Of a stretch of DNA of 31,554 nt, positions 7,209-15,540 are shown in pieces. The position numbers and the translations under genes are program-made. The notes beneath the pieces are model-generated. The model did not search any database. It was not told the DNA's origin and saw nothing but the letters and a program-made list of their open reading frames with translations. Numbering within the stretch: position 1 is the first letter of the stretch; each line of letters starts with the position of its first letter. Source of the DNA: a virus; IMG/VR virus record IMGVR_UViG_3300048136_000083, positions 1-31,554 of that record, one strand, 5' to 3'.

Positions 7209-7759
7209 TGCATCTCCAAGTTAAGTTTGTCATTACGTTTTTTGTATTCCTCTGTATCCTTAGCTGCTACGTCGATCCAGCTATCAGGTATAGTATCCTC
7301 ACTGAACCACCTGAACCCATTAGCTGTTGCCCATTCTGCATGAGATCTCTTCGTACCATCTTTTCGTCTCTTGGCTCCCGGCATTGGAGCAGAAGGGTTG
7401 GCGAACAAGAATACTAGCTCAGTGTTTTTAGGTAAATGTTTTTTCACCCAAACATACTTGTTGTACTCTTGAAAATCCCAGAATCTACCCTTGGACTCAA
7501 GAAGAATCTTTTTCTTTCCTATCGTTCTAACAAAATCAGGCTCGTACTTATGTTCAACAACATAGGATACATAGTCTGTATGATGTTCCCAGTCTTTAAG
7601 TATAGACTCGTGTAACACGGCCTCCCAAATAGAATCATACTTGCTACCATCAGGCTTCAAATACTTCTTAGGTCTAGGTACTCTAGGCTTGCGCCAGCCA
7701 CTAGAAGCTTTCTTTCTGGTACTAATAAGACACCCCACGATTCTTGGTGTAAGACTCAA
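7205..7759 (-). CDS. Endonuclease I, T7 gp3-like Holliday junction resolvase
   Basis: About 184 residues. The catalytic set of T7 endonuclease I is visible: Glu46 (YDSIWEAVLHE), Asp75 (HKYEPDFVRT), and Glu88-x-Lys90 (LLESKGRFW), followed by HLPKNTELVFLFANP and the terminal IPDSWID. The T7 enzyme resolves branched DNA and breaks host DNA for nucleotides. No ATG exists near the start: TTG 7759 or GTG 7738 are candidates, neither with a strong ribosome binding site, so the N-terminus is uncertain. The overlap with the preceding gene suggests coupled translation. Confidence 0.88.
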   Translation of the reverse strand: MSLTPRIVGCLISTRKKASSGWRKPRVPRPKKYLKPDGSKYDSIWEAVLHESILKDWEHHTDYVSYVVEHKYEPDFVRTIGKKKILLESKGRFWDFQEYNKYVWVKKHLPKNTELVFLFANPSAPMPGAKRRKDGTKRSHAEWATANGFRWFSEDTIPDSWIDVAAKDTEEYKKRNDKLNLEMQ

Positions 7760-8015
7760 GATCAGCCATAGTAATACTTTCTACTTCCCTTCCTAGTTTA
7801 ACAAGTTTCTTTATGCACTTGCGCACCCACTTAGGGCTATAAAAGCTCAGTCTTATCTGGCGATTAACAAAGAAGTGCCTTGATTCTGGGAGATACTGGT
7901 ATAGATTCTTTTCATCTATTTTATCATGATCACTCTCAGGCACAATAGTTCTGAACCATTCAAGAAGCAGTAAGTCTGTCTGCCTACTTATTCTTTTACA
8001 TATCTTTGGATTCAC
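7722..8015 (-). CDS. Unknown 97-residue protein between nucleases
   Basis: Starts at GTG 8015 sharing one base with the stop of the exonuclease gene (TAGTG). It is basic and aromatic (SRHFFVNRQIRLSFYSPKWV, KCIKKLVKLGREVESI). Its last 38 bases overlap the endonuclease I gene. It lies inside a recombination-nuclease block, so a DNA-related accessory role is possible. No family recognised. Confidence 0.65.
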   Translation of the reverse strand: MNPKICKRISRQTDLLLLEWFRTIVPESDHDKIDEKNLYQYLPESRHFFVNRQIRLSFYSPKWVRKCIKKLVKLGREVESITMADLESYTKNRGVSY

Positions 8016-8869
8016 TATAAGAATAACTCCTGTACGTTAGGGGTAGATGTGACTCTTGTAAAATACTTAATACCGTTGGAGTACTTGAAGGCTCTGAGTC
8101 CTCTACCGTTATTAGAGTCTGACCAGCACTGGTTCTTAAAACCACAATAAGAACAGCTAGATCCAAGGCGCATGTTACCTTTCTTTCCTTCAGGGATAGG
8201 TTCGTAGCATCGTTCAGGAGGGGTGTCGGATTGTAGATTATTTTTGAGTACATCTATTCTAGGGCGTACATTAGGTTTTGTCAAGTCTCCCGGCTGAAAT
8301 AATGCAAGTTCTCCTGTCTCTTTGTTGATGGCGAGAAAGCCTCCACCCTTGGTGCCTTCTGCTTCTTCGTATCCTGCAAGCTGATACATGTAGCCAAAAG
8401 GGTCATCAGTAATTAGACTTCCTTCCTTGAACTTTTTGAATCCGAAGTTGGATGCAGTCTTTATATCTACAACCTCTCCATCTATCTTGCAGTCCATGTG
8501 GCCTATTATGTCATCCACTTCAACCTTCTTTTGTTCGTCTGATACCTCGTGCCCTGAGAGTTTTACCAGAAGAAGTAAGACTTCTTCAAGAAGATGACCA
8601 TATAAAAATTTAATTTGAGTTGATGCTTTGGGCGGGGAAGGAGGACTTTCACTGTTCTGTTCGTACCATAGCTGACGAGCAGGTCTACCTATGTTGCTCA
8701 TGCGTAAGCCTTTGCTCTGCTTGTGAGGCTGTGCCCAGTGCAGAATGACATCCTTCATTCGCTCACCAAACTCGTCTACCATTTCAGAAGGTATGTCTAG
8801 CTCTTCTCCAGAAGACAAACAATCTAATATATCATAGATGTCCTCAACAACTGTGCTTACTTCTTTCAT
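8015..8869 (-). CDS. PD-(D/E)XK exonuclease, Cas4/RecB-like
   Basis: 284 residues from ATG 8869, an ATGA overlap with the preceding stop. Nuclease core: RPARQLWYEQ, GHLLEE (Glu95), IIGHMDCKIDG (Asp126), VVDIKTAS (Asp135, Lys137) and YMYQLAGY (Gln motif). Near the C-terminus come Cys221 and a Cys239-x2-Cys242-x5-Cys248 cluster, as in Cas4- and AddB-type nucleases that can hold an iron-sulfur cluster. Its position after DNA polymerase and before endonuclease I is where T7 keeps its gp6 exonuclease, so it probably degrades 5' ends in recombination and host-DNA breakdown (inference). Confidence 0.85.
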   Translation of the reverse strand: MKEVSTVVEDIYDILDCLSSGEELDIPSEMVDEFGERMKDVILHWAQPHKQSKGLRMSNIGRPARQLWYEQNSESPPSPPKASTQIKFLYGHLLEEVLLLLVKLSGHEVSDEQKKVEVDDIIGHMDCKIDGEVVDIKTASNFGFKKFKEGSLITDDPFGYMYQLAGYEEAEGTKGGGFLAINKETGELALFQPGDLTKPNVRPRIDVLKNNLQSDTPPERCYEPIPEGKKGNMRLGSSCSYCGFKNQCWSDSNNGRGLRAFKYSNGIKYFTRVTSTPNVQELFL

Positions 8870-9390
8870 TGAAACTTTCTCATTGGTAGTTCTAATATAG
8901 ATGTGGCTACAGGATGCTGTATGTAGAACCACTCGCCCTTACGACCATGCCGCTTAGATAGAAGCTCATGCGCAAACCTCTCAGCCTCACGCCTATCAAG
9001 TACATCATATACTTTAATTAACTTATAATCTCTATGCGGGGAGCTAGTCTGATACTGCTTGAGCCTGTCCTCTGCGTCCACAGCCATTCCCACTTTACAC
9101 CATCCGGGGTAGGCAGGGCTTACTATTATGTAGACCTGTCCTTCTTTGGACTGCTCGTAGTTTTTTAAGGAGCTAAAGGCTGCGTCAGTGAAGCCTTTGT
9201 ATCTTCCGGGTTTGTGTAGAGGATGTGTTTTAGGAATATACTTTCCATTAACAAACATTCTAGTTTTGTTTTTCTTTGTGTGAGACTCTAAGGATCTTTT
9301 GGCCCCATCGTTACACCCAATGTACCACCATCGCCCATCCTCAAAGTATATGTTCTTATTAGTGGGTTTCTGACCAGTTACTTCCGACAT
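8866..9390 (-). CDS. T5orf172/GIY-YIG-type nuclease-fold protein
   Basis: 174 residues; start ATG preceded by GGAGAAT. The C-terminal domain (about 84-156) fits the T5orf172/MUG113 branch of the GIY-YIG superfamily: GQVYIIVSPAYPGWCKVGMA, then DRLKQYQTSSPHRDYKL with Arg109, EAERFAHELL and KGEWFYI with Glu153. The N-terminal 80 residues contain HTKKNKTRMFVNGKYIPK and may bind DNA. Catalysis is not proven for this branch. It overlaps the polymerase gene by 32 bases and may be a former homing-type endonuclease now fixed in the operon. Confidence 0.8.
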   Translation of the reverse strand: MSEVTGQKPTNKNIYFEDGRWWYIGCNDGAKRSLESHTKKNKTRMFVNGKYIPKTHPLHKPGRYKGFTDAAFSSLKNYEQSKEGQVYIIVSPAYPGWCKVGMAVDAEDRLKQYQTSSPHRDYKLIKVYDVLDRREAERFAHELLSKRHGRKGEWFYIQHPVATSILELPMRKFQ

Positions 9391-11155
9391 TATATTCTCC
9401 GTCTAGTGGACAGTTGAGCGAAAAGTGTCTACCTGCTTCTCGTATTGCTTCAACACCTAAGTTACCTATAGAATCGGCTATGGTTTCTTCTGATTCAATC
9501 TGCCATTCATCATGGACATTAGCAACAAAGTGAGCATCAAGGTTTTGTTCTTTAATCTTTCTATCTAGAAGTATCAGCGCCTTCTTCATGACGATAGCTC
9601 CTGCACTCTGCAAGAGAGTATTGAGAGCAGCATGCTGACTTCTTACGAACAGCTTGCGACCATCTATACCTTTCACGTACCCGTCTTCTGCCGCTCTTGC
9701 AACTCTATTTTTAAGAGATTTAAATGATGGTAGATTATCGAAGAAAGATTGTCTAAGTCTTGAACCAAGCTGCTTACCTCCTCCAGCCACGCTTCCAAGC
9801 TTTTCATCTCCTGCTCCGTATAAGAGGGCATAGATGAAAGTTTTTGCCTGAGATCTTGATTCAAGTCCCGCAAGTCTTTGGTTAGCTGTGTGGATGTCTC
9901 CGTTAACGATTTCATTTGTATAGTCCTCATCGTTCATATAGTGGGCAAGCATTCTTAGCTCAAGACCACTAGCATCTATACCTACAAGTTTATATCCTTC
10001 TGGCACAATCCACAAGGCCCTGCATTTGCCTCCGAATGGAGAGTTGGAAGAAGGAACCTGAGCCATGTTAGGCTCCCTGTGTGTCATGCGACCAGTAATA
10101 GCGCCGTTGGGTATAACGAAACCGTGTACCCTACCATCATCTTGCATGGCCTCTCCCCAAGAAACTATCTGAGATACTCTCTTTTGGTACATAAGGTATG
10201 CATTGATAAGGTCTGCTTCAGGTATACCTTTCACTTGAGAAAGTGTCTTTTCATTTACTATTGGTCTTCCATGTGCAGTGAATTCAGTAGGCTTCCAACC
10301 AAAGTCCTGAAGGTACTCACCAACCTGCTGTCTAGAAGATAGGTTGAAATCTTTTGCTCTGCTTCTAACTATAGGATCACAAACATCAATACTACCATCA
10401 ACTTTATCAAGTTTTAGGGTTAATAGATCATGCTCTGCTTTAGTAAGCCTAACACCTTTTCCACTCCCTAGTAAACAGGAATCCGCAGTTTTACTAAGCT
10501 TGCCTTGTCCTGTAATTCTGGGAAAGAGTTTTGTTTTTGTGACTTTAGGCTTGAAGACATGCTTGACTTTCGCCTCTGTCTTAGCAACCACCTCGCGCAA
10601 CTCAGCAAGAAGTAGCTCTGCTCCCATGAAATCAAATAAAAAACCATGACGTTCCTGCTCCTTTAGGATGTCTGCAACCTCGTGTTCTATCTCTAGGGAC
10701 TCTTTACTGAATCCACGAGATTCCTCTCGCAAGGCGTAGTACACTTTTAAGTTTAGGTTAACATCTTGAATACAGTACTCTAGCATTTTAGTTGAGAATC
10801 CTTCACCGAAAGAATCAAACTCAATCTTACCTGATTCAAGCTTGTATCCCCAAGCTTTCAAACCATGCCCTGCTTCTCTCACTGGATCAAACAACCTTGA
10901 GAGTACAAGAGTGTCTACAATCTTTTGACCAGCACCTAGAGTCCTAAACCTAGTTAGATCTCGCAACACAGGAAGATCGAACCCTATTATGTTATGACCG
11001 ATTAGCTCATCTGCGCTACAAAGAAGCTCACATCCCTCTTCAATCTGATCAGGGCCAAATGTGTACACTTGTTCTGTGTCAACATCCTTAGCAACGATAC
11101 ACCAGATTCGTGTAGCGTTTAAGTCATCTGTCTCTATGTCAAAAACTAATTTCAT
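9359..11155 (-). CDS. DNA polymerase I family A, T7 gp5-like
   Basis: 598 residues, replicative polymerase with proofreading. Exonuclease motifs: DIETDD (Asp6, Glu8), GHNIIGFDLP (53-62) and YCIQDV (Tyr127, Asp131). Polymerase motif A VGIDASGLELRMLA (Asp394), motif B RSQAKTFIYALLYG (Arg434, Lys438, Tyr442) and motif C VHDEWQIE (Asp549). Tyr442 takes the place of E. coli Phe762 and T7 Tyr526, a residue linked in viral metagenomics to lytic phages and to weak discrimination of the 3' position. It is shorter than T7 gp5 (704), and I do not see a clear thioredoxin-binding insertion. The start overlaps the helicase stop (ATGA). Confidence 0.96.
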   Translation of the reverse strand: MKLVFDIETDDLNATRIWCIVAKDVDTEQVYTFGPDQIEEGCELLCSADELIGHNIIGFDLPVLRDLTRFRTLGAGQKIVDTLVLSRLFDPVREAGHGLKAWGYKLESGKIEFDSFGEGFSTKMLEYCIQDVNLNLKVYYALREESRGFSKESLEIEHEVADILKEQERHGFLFDFMGAELLLAELREVVAKTEAKVKHVFKPKVTKTKLFPRITGQGKLSKTADSCLLGSGKGVRLTKAEHDLLTLKLDKVDGSIDVCDPIVRSRAKDFNLSSRQQVGEYLQDFGWKPTEFTAHGRPIVNEKTLSQVKGIPEADLINAYLMYQKRVSQIVSWGEAMQDDGRVHGFVIPNGAITGRMTHREPNMAQVPSSNSPFGGKCRALWIVPEGYKLVGIDASGLELRMLAHYMNDEDYTNEIVNGDIHTANQRLAGLESRSQAKTFIYALLYGAGDEKLGSVAGGGKQLGSRLRQSFFDNLPSFKSLKNRVARAAEDGYVKGIDGRKLFVRSQHAALNTLLQSAGAIVMKKALILLDRKIKEQNLDAHFVANVHDEWQIESEETIADSIGNLGVEAIREAGRHFSLNCPLDGEYNVGSNWSETH

Positions 11156-12855
11156 TCACCAAACTCCAGTGCTATTTCTTTGTCCTCAGATGAAGAGTTA
11201 GTAAGTTCATCTGTTGCGACCTCGCTCAGTCTACCTGTTTCGTTATCGAACACAAGTTGAGTGGCTAACCCTACGTCACCAGTGTACCTACTCTTCAGGA
11301 TACGTACCCTAGTGGTTGAGGCTTCTAGTGGATCATCAGATTGCTGGTTACGCTCCAGAGAGATCACACAATCAGATAGCTGTGCAATTGACTGACTTCC
11401 TCTGAGGTGGCTCAAGCCTGTCTCAATGCCGTTCTCGTGCCCCTTGTTACCGTCTACCCTGCGCAAGTGAGACACGAGTATCAGACCAACACCCGTCTCC
11501 TCTACAAGAGTTCTTAGTCGGTGCATGATTGCGTCAATAGATCGCCGCTCATCACCTTCAATGGTGGTGGATACAAGCATGTGCAAGTGGTCAATCACTA
11601 CCCACTTACAGTTACATCCGATGATCATAAACCTAAGCTTACTGAATATAGATTCAATATCGTTAGCTCCGAAGTGAGCGTGAATCCACACACGATTGTT
11701 GTTGTCACCATCATACATCACATCAAAGAATTTATCTAACTCTTCTTCAGTATACTGCTCACGTATGCGATCAATGTGTAGCTTTGCATTTGCTTCTATA
11801 GATAGTATACCATCAACTGTCCTGTTGAACGATTCCTCTAGCGCAATGATTCCTACGTTATCGTTAGTTGTTTTGATTAGGTGATGCTCTATCTCGCGTG
11901 TGACACTGGACTTCCCAAGACCTGTACCACCAGTAAGAGTTATCAGTTCACCATGTCGCATTCCCTCTAGCTTCTCATTCAAACCTTCCCAAGGGTAGGG
12001 AAAGGACTGCTTCTTCTCTCTGTTTTTGTACTTGTCCCTGTTCTCTGAAACACTAAGGACTCCAGAGGGTGTGTAGGTTTTAGATGCCCACCAAGCCTGA
12101 ACATAATTAGTATGATCATGCTTTCTCAGCATGTCATTGGCATCCTTGAAACCTTCAGGCATACGCATTATCTTTGCTTTGCTTGGACGAAGAAGTCGAG
12201 CCACTCTTTTAGCTGCTTCTATCCCTGCCTTGTCTTCATCGAAATTTACGATGACCGTATCGAAACTCTCTAGGTATTCTAGTGAAGCTTTTACATCACG
12301 CTCTGCTCCGTTTGCTCCAGACCTGATGCTAACCACAGGCCACTTAGAGCCTAGTAGTTCATAAGCAGCCATAGCGTCACACTCTCCCTCAACCAAGGTT
12401 ATGTACTTACCACCCTCTTGGAAGATGTGCTGACCAAACAAACCTGCATCACGAATAGATCCTCTTGAATAGAAGTTCTCTTTTCCAGTAGAACCAAGAA
12501 CCCTTTCTTTAAAAGCAACGAGTTCTTTTTCTTTGTAGTAGGGATAGAGGTGTTTCTTAATTGAACCATCGCTACCCATAATACATCGAACCCCGTATCG
12601 CTTTGCTGTTTCCTCTGATATACCTCTGTCATTTAGAGCAACGTACTCACCCTCTTCTGAGAAAGTCAAAGGCTCTGTATTAATTACGTTAATGTTGGAT
12701 TCTCCCATCGGTTGTTCACCCGTTAAGTTAGTGTACCTTCTTTGACTGAACCTGTCATTACATGAAAAACAAAATGCGCTACCATCCTCATTGATAGATA
12801 GGGCATCACTTGACCCGCACTCTGGGCAGGGTTGGTGTAGTTTTACAAAAGCCAT
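11152..12855 (-). CDS. Primase-helicase, T7 gp4-like
   Basis: 567 residues from ATG 12855 (GGAGG four bases upstream; a GTG directly before is an alternative). Order of domains: a zinc ribbon with Cys10, Cys13, Cys29 and Cys32; a TOPRIM-type primase fold with LVEGECDAMAA (Glu156) and NFDEDKAG (Asp206, Asp208); and a DnaB-type helicase with Walker A GGTGLGKSS (309-317), Walker B KWVVIDHLHML and the LILVSHLRR motif. It unwinds DNA and makes primers at the fork. A terminator-like hairpin lies directly upstream, so it may be separately controlled. It is coupled to the polymerase gene. Confidence 0.95.
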   Translation of the reverse strand: MAFVKLHQPCPECGSSDALSINEDGSAFCFSCNDRFSQRRYTNLTGEQPMGESNINVINTEPLTFSEEGEYVALNDRGISEETAKRYGVRCIMGSDGSIKKHLYPYYKEKELVAFKERVLGSTGKENFYSRGSIRDAGLFGQHIFQEGGKYITLVEGECDAMAAYELLGSKWPVVSIRSGANGAERDVKASLEYLESFDTVIVNFDEDKAGIEAAKRVARLLRPSKAKIMRMPEGFKDANDMLRKHDHTNYVQAWWASKTYTPSGVLSVSENRDKYKNREKKQSFPYPWEGLNEKLEGMRHGELITLTGGTGLGKSSVTREIEHHLIKTTNDNVGIIALEESFNRTVDGILSIEANAKLHIDRIREQYTEEELDKFFDVMYDGDNNNRVWIHAHFGANDIESIFSKLRFMIIGCNCKWVVIDHLHMLVSTTIEGDERRSIDAIMHRLRTLVEETGVGLILVSHLRRVDGNKGHENGIETGLSHLRGSQSIAQLSDCVISLERNQQSDDPLEASTTRVRILKSRYTGDVGLATQLVFDNETGRLSEVATDELTNSSSEDKEIALEFGE

Positions 12856-12865
12856 CACGCCTCCA

Positions 12866-12888
12866 TAAAAGAAGGGGCCGAAGCCCCT
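12866..12888 (-). terminator. Terminator or attenuator before primase-helicase
   Basis: On the minus strand AGGGGC-TTCG-GCCCCT (12888-12873) forms a six-bp GC stem with the very stable UUCG tetraloop, followed by TCTTTTATGG. It sits between the gene ending at 12894 and the primase-helicase start. The T-run is short and interrupted, so read-through is likely. Confidence 0.7.
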
Positions 12889-12893
12889 CTTGT

Positions 12894-13142
12894 TTAGTCA
12901 AGACCAGAGAGTTCTAGCTCCATTTGAGCGTCAGGTTCGTCAGCCATGCTGTCAAACTCTCCTTCCAGTTCCTCAGAGAACTTTACTTCAGCGCCTTGAA
13001 GGATAGCTAGTCGGGCCTGTAGACCACCAGCTTCTTCACGCACCATCTGTACAAGACCTACAAGTTGCTGGGCACGATCAGATAAATCCGACACGTTGTA
13101 CTCAACGTCTTTATAGGTCACTGTGTTCTTTGATTCGGTCAT
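12894..13142 (-). CDS. Small acidic protein, DUF6447-like
   Basis: 82 residues. The N-terminal VTYKDVEYNVSDLSDRAQQL and the helix GLQARLAILQGAEVKF follow the pattern of small DUF6447-type proteins (from memory, by eye). The C-terminal 30 residues are very acidic (EELEGEFDSMADEPDAQMEL). Lying next to the SSB gene, and itself acidic-tailed, it could act on the replisome, but that is guesswork. A terminator-like hairpin follows. Confidence 0.65.
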   Translation of the reverse strand: MTESKNTVTYKDVEYNVSDLSDRAQQLVGLVQMVREEAGGLQARLAILQGAEVKFSEELEGEFDSMADEPDAQMELELSGLD

Positions 13143-13153
13143 ACTTCCTCCTT

Positions 13154-13612
13154 CTAAAATGCTAATGATTCTAAACTTACAGGCCCAGCCGATGGCACAT
13201 CTCCGCGCTCAATCAGGTCTAGGATCTGCACTGCCTGAAGCTGTGGACGAACAATCTTCTTTGGCTTTCCGTACTCTTTACGTGCCCACTGTACTGCGAC
13301 TGTTGAACCGTTACCGATTCCAACATCTGTTCGGTTCTTATCCTTATCTACTACGATAGGGGGAGTAACCTGAGAGCCGTCTGAGTTGTGTGCCCATGTT
13401 GCAAACTTAATAACAGGGTCTGGCGTGAAAGACTTTCCACCAGCGGGAATCAGAAATGCTTCTGAGAATCCTGCGTCAGTGAACATGTCAAAGACATCAT
13501 CTGAAACAGCTAAGAAAAGCTCGTACCAAGATTTAGTCTTGTTGTAGTCAAGGTTAGGAACAACCAAGTGTGGAAAGTAAATCTGTCCTTCTACAATGTT
13601 GGGTGGGTTCAT
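13154..13612 (-). CDS. Single-stranded DNA-binding protein, T7 gp2.5-like
   Basis: 152 residues; start ATG has GGAG nearby. The signature near residues 98-115, GIGNGSTVAVQWARKEYG, followed by RPQLQAVQILDLI, is that of the phage gp2.5/DUF2815-type OB-fold SSB. The N-terminal IYFPHLVVPNLDYNKTKSWY is the usual first strands. T7 gp2.5 is longer (232) and ends in an acidic tail with Phe; here the tail is short (SAGPVSLESLAF), keeping the final Phe but not the acidic run. The acidic tail of the next gene product could compensate (speculation). It coats single strands during replication and recombination. Confidence 0.8.
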   Translation of the reverse strand: MNPPNIVEGQIYFPHLVVPNLDYNKTKSWYELFLAVSDDVFDMFTDAGFSEAFLIPAGGKSFTPDPVIKFATWAHNSDGSQVTPPIVVDKDKNRTDVGIGNGSTVAVQWARKEYGKPKKIVRPQLQAVQILDLIERGDVPSAGPVSLESLAF

Positions 13613-13621
13613 CTAAAACTC

Positions 13622-13858
13622 CTATGTTTTATTTAAGGTTCCTGAATTGTACTCCCTAATGAAAGGAATGTACACATCTTTTTCAATGTCAATGTCAATT
13701 GGTTCACTGAACTCGACGATCAAATTGTTACCGCTAAATTGTTTAGTACACGAAAGAATTGAACACTTATTTTCGTACAATAATCCCATATACTTTGAGG
13801 TAGTGAAAGTAGAGTACTCTTGTTCTGTCATGAATATTTTAGTCACAGTATAGTTCAT
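13622..13858 (-). CDS. Unknown 78-residue protein
   Basis: The start is uncertain. ATG 13858 gives a 20-base overlap with the gene upstream; ATG 13894 or 13831 are alternatives, and none has a clear ribosome binding site. The sequence contains YMGLLYENKCSILSC and FSEPIDIDIEKDVYIPFI, suggestive of a small beta protein. No family recognised. Confidence 0.55.
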   Translation of the reverse strand: MNYTVTKIFMTEQEYSTFTTSKYMGLLYENKCSILSCTKQFSGNNLIVEFSEPIDIDIEKDVYIPFIREYNSGTLNKT

Positions 13859-14063
13859 CCAAAAAGTCACTGAACAATCTTCCCAAGTCATCATCCATGA
13901 TACGCCAGCATCCTACTTCAGCGCACCTGTCTCTGACAAAATCAAAGAACTTCATCTTGACTCTTGATGATGGGGTAACTGTGGTTATTCGTAGTGCCCA
14001 TAACTGTGCCCACCAATCGTCCAGTGCGGAGTAGAACTCTGCCTCTGTGTCATTCGCACTCAT
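13839..14063 (-). CDS. Unknown 74-residue protein
   Basis: Acidic and Trp-rich (EAEFYSALDDWWAQLWALRI), then KMKFFDFVRDRCAEVGCW and a C-terminal FSDFLDELYCD. Overlaps the gene upstream by 14 bases and the one downstream by 20. Small acidic proteins in this position of T7-like phages often inhibit host enzymes, but there is no specific match. Confidence 0.6.
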   Translation of the reverse strand: MSANDTEAEFYSALDDWWAQLWALRITTVTPSSRVKMKFFDFVRDRCAEVGCWRIMDDDLGRLFSDFLDELYCD

Positions 14064-14235
14064 GTGTTTCCTCCAGTGTTAAGTAGTTTTCAATATAGTT
14101 TATCACAAACTCCTCGCCATGCACAAGACATAACTGAAGTGCCTCCTCACGCACAAGATCAGTCACTGGAGCCTGTAGTGTATAGACTTGTGAATACTTG
14201 AGAATATGATTCGACACATCAATTACGTTCTTCAT
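14050..14235 (-). CDS. Unknown 61-residue protein
   Basis: MKNVIDVSNHILKYSQVY, then VREEALQLCLVHGEEFVINY and an acidic end. It lies nine bases after the DUF932-like gene stop and is probably expressed from the promoter upstream of that gene. No recognised domain. Confidence 0.55.
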   Translation of the reverse strand: MKNVIDVSNHILKYSQVYTLQAPVTDLVREEALQLCLVHGEEFVINYIENYLTLEETHECE

Positions 14236-14244
14236 GTTACTACC

Positions 14245-15195
14245 TTACGCTGCAAGTGACTTGGATGCAAGTCGAACAGAGTCGGTACGCTTGGCCTTGA
14301 TTGCTAGGATGCTACCTTCAACAGTCTTTCTAGCAGCAGGGGCGTGTGTACTCCAGTGAGTCATAGCATTGTACGCTGCCCAGTGAGTAGATCCAAGTGT
14401 CTTCTGCTCATCAGTAGTGTACTGGTTCCACATGTACTGTAGCGCACGATTGCGGTACACCTCTGGCTCCTCCATCAACTCAGTGACAGACATGTTAGGC
14501 TTGGACAGCACAAACTTACACTTAGCTGCGATAGCGAACACGTTGAATGCCTCACGGTTAGTGATGCTGTTCTGAGTCCAGTACTTCCAACGATCAGCCT
14601 CATGCTGGTAACTATTGAGAGCAGCAGCAAGCTTACGCTGGGCATGTTCAGTACTCATACTGATAGTGTGCTTCGCCTTGTACATGCTGAAGTTATCCAC
14701 AAAGACCTGACCATTAGTGCATACCATACGAACCGCGCCTATCTGTAGAGTGACTGCCCAACCACCATCAAAGGATGTCCTACCATTGATCTGGAATCGG
14801 CTCTCGTCACCCTTTGCAGTCTCTATGGTATACTCAGGAAGAGTGATTGTAATAGTACCCTTGCCTCCTTCTGGTGTCATCATAGAGTCAACATAGGCAC
14901 CCTTACAGTTGATGCCTGATGCCTTGCAGATGTTAACCATAGCCCTGTATAAGTCACCATACTGTGCGCCCTTGAAGTTGTAACTAGGCTTAACCACATT
15001 AATTGGTGGCTCATCAGTACCTGCTACATGTAAACCTCTACGGTTAGGATCAGCAACATTAAAGCCATCACTGTTAGTATATAACATAGGTCTTGACTCT
15101 ATTATAGTATCAACAATACTAGGTGGAACTAAGTTATCAAGAGGATGAGACTCAGTAACTGTATTGTTAAATATGTTAAATACATTTGTATTCAT
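14245..15195 (-). CDS. DUF932-like (phage/plasmid-type) protein
   Basis: 316 residues; start ATG preceded by AAGGGAAAAT. The middle of the protein fits the DUF932/phage-plasmid-like family: GGWAVTLQIGAVRMVCTNGQ followed by VFVDNFSMYKAKHT, then a helical C-terminal half (HAQRKLAAALNSYQHEADRW). Members occur in phages and plasmids, usually near early genes; their function is not settled, with anti-restriction or DNA-binding roles suggested. It is the first gene behind an extended -10 promoter and could be strongly expressed early. Confidence 0.75.
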   Translation of the reverse strand: MNTNVFNIFNNTVTESHPLDNLVPPSIVDTIIESRPMLYTNSDGFNVADPNRRGLHVAGTDEPPINVVKPSYNFKGAQYGDLYRAMVNICKASGINCKGAYVDSMMTPEGGKGTITITLPEYTIETAKGDESRFQINGRTSFDGGWAVTLQIGAVRMVCTNGQVFVDNFSMYKAKHTISMSTEHAQRKLAAALNSYQHEADRWKYWTQNSITNREAFNVFAIAAKCKFVLSKPNMSVTELMEEPEVYRNRALQYMWNQYTTDEQKTLGSTHWAAYNAMTHWSTHAPAARKTVEGSILAIKAKRTDSVRLASKSLAA

Positions 15196-15253
15196 TATTT
15201 TCCCTTGGTTATAAAAATATATAGTAAACTAGCTGTTTCAATATGTTAAATAG

Positions 15254-15262
15254 ATTATAGCA
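15254..15262 (-). promoter_or_regulatory. Extended -10 promoter for the DUF932-like gene
   Basis: On the minus strand the sequence reads TGCTATAAT, an extended -10 element with a perfect TATAAT. No good -35 is seen 17 bases upstream, as is usual for extended -10 promoters. Transcription would start about 50 bases before the ATG at 15195. This 111-base gap is the only clear intergenic promoter inside the leftward operon. Confidence 0.7.
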
Positions 15263-15306
15263 TACAACCTTGGTAGGTGTTGCTGATTAAATTGTAACAA
15301 ATTGTT

Positions 15307-15540
15307 TCATTTTTCTGAGTATCTTCGACACCTCCTTATCACAGACATCACACTAACCCTAGATACATTAAGTTCTAACATGATGTCGGTTATGGCTGAT
15401 CCAGTGCCATACATGGTTGCTATCTTGATTGTTCTTTCAGATGGTTTTTCTCTCCAACCAATAGGCCAGTATCTGTCAGGATACAGTTTGTTTATGTTGT
15501 CTTGAGACTTGATTGCTTTGTAGAATTTGTCATTAGTCAT
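15307..15540 (-). CDS. Small helix-turn-helix protein
   Basis: 77 residues. The C-terminal part, ERTIKIATMYGTGSAITDIM then LELNVSRVSVMSVIRRCRRY, fits a helix-turn-helix of the resolvase/homeodomain-like type, with the recognition helix around SRVSVMSVIRR. The N-terminal LYPDRYWPIGWREKPS may contact a partner. It sits just upstream of the extended -10 promoter, so it may regulate that promoter (inference). Confidence 0.65.
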   Translation of the reverse strand: MTNDKFYKAIKSQDNINKLYPDRYWPIGWREKPSERTIKIATMYGTGSAITDIMLELNVSRVSVMSVIRRCRRYSEK

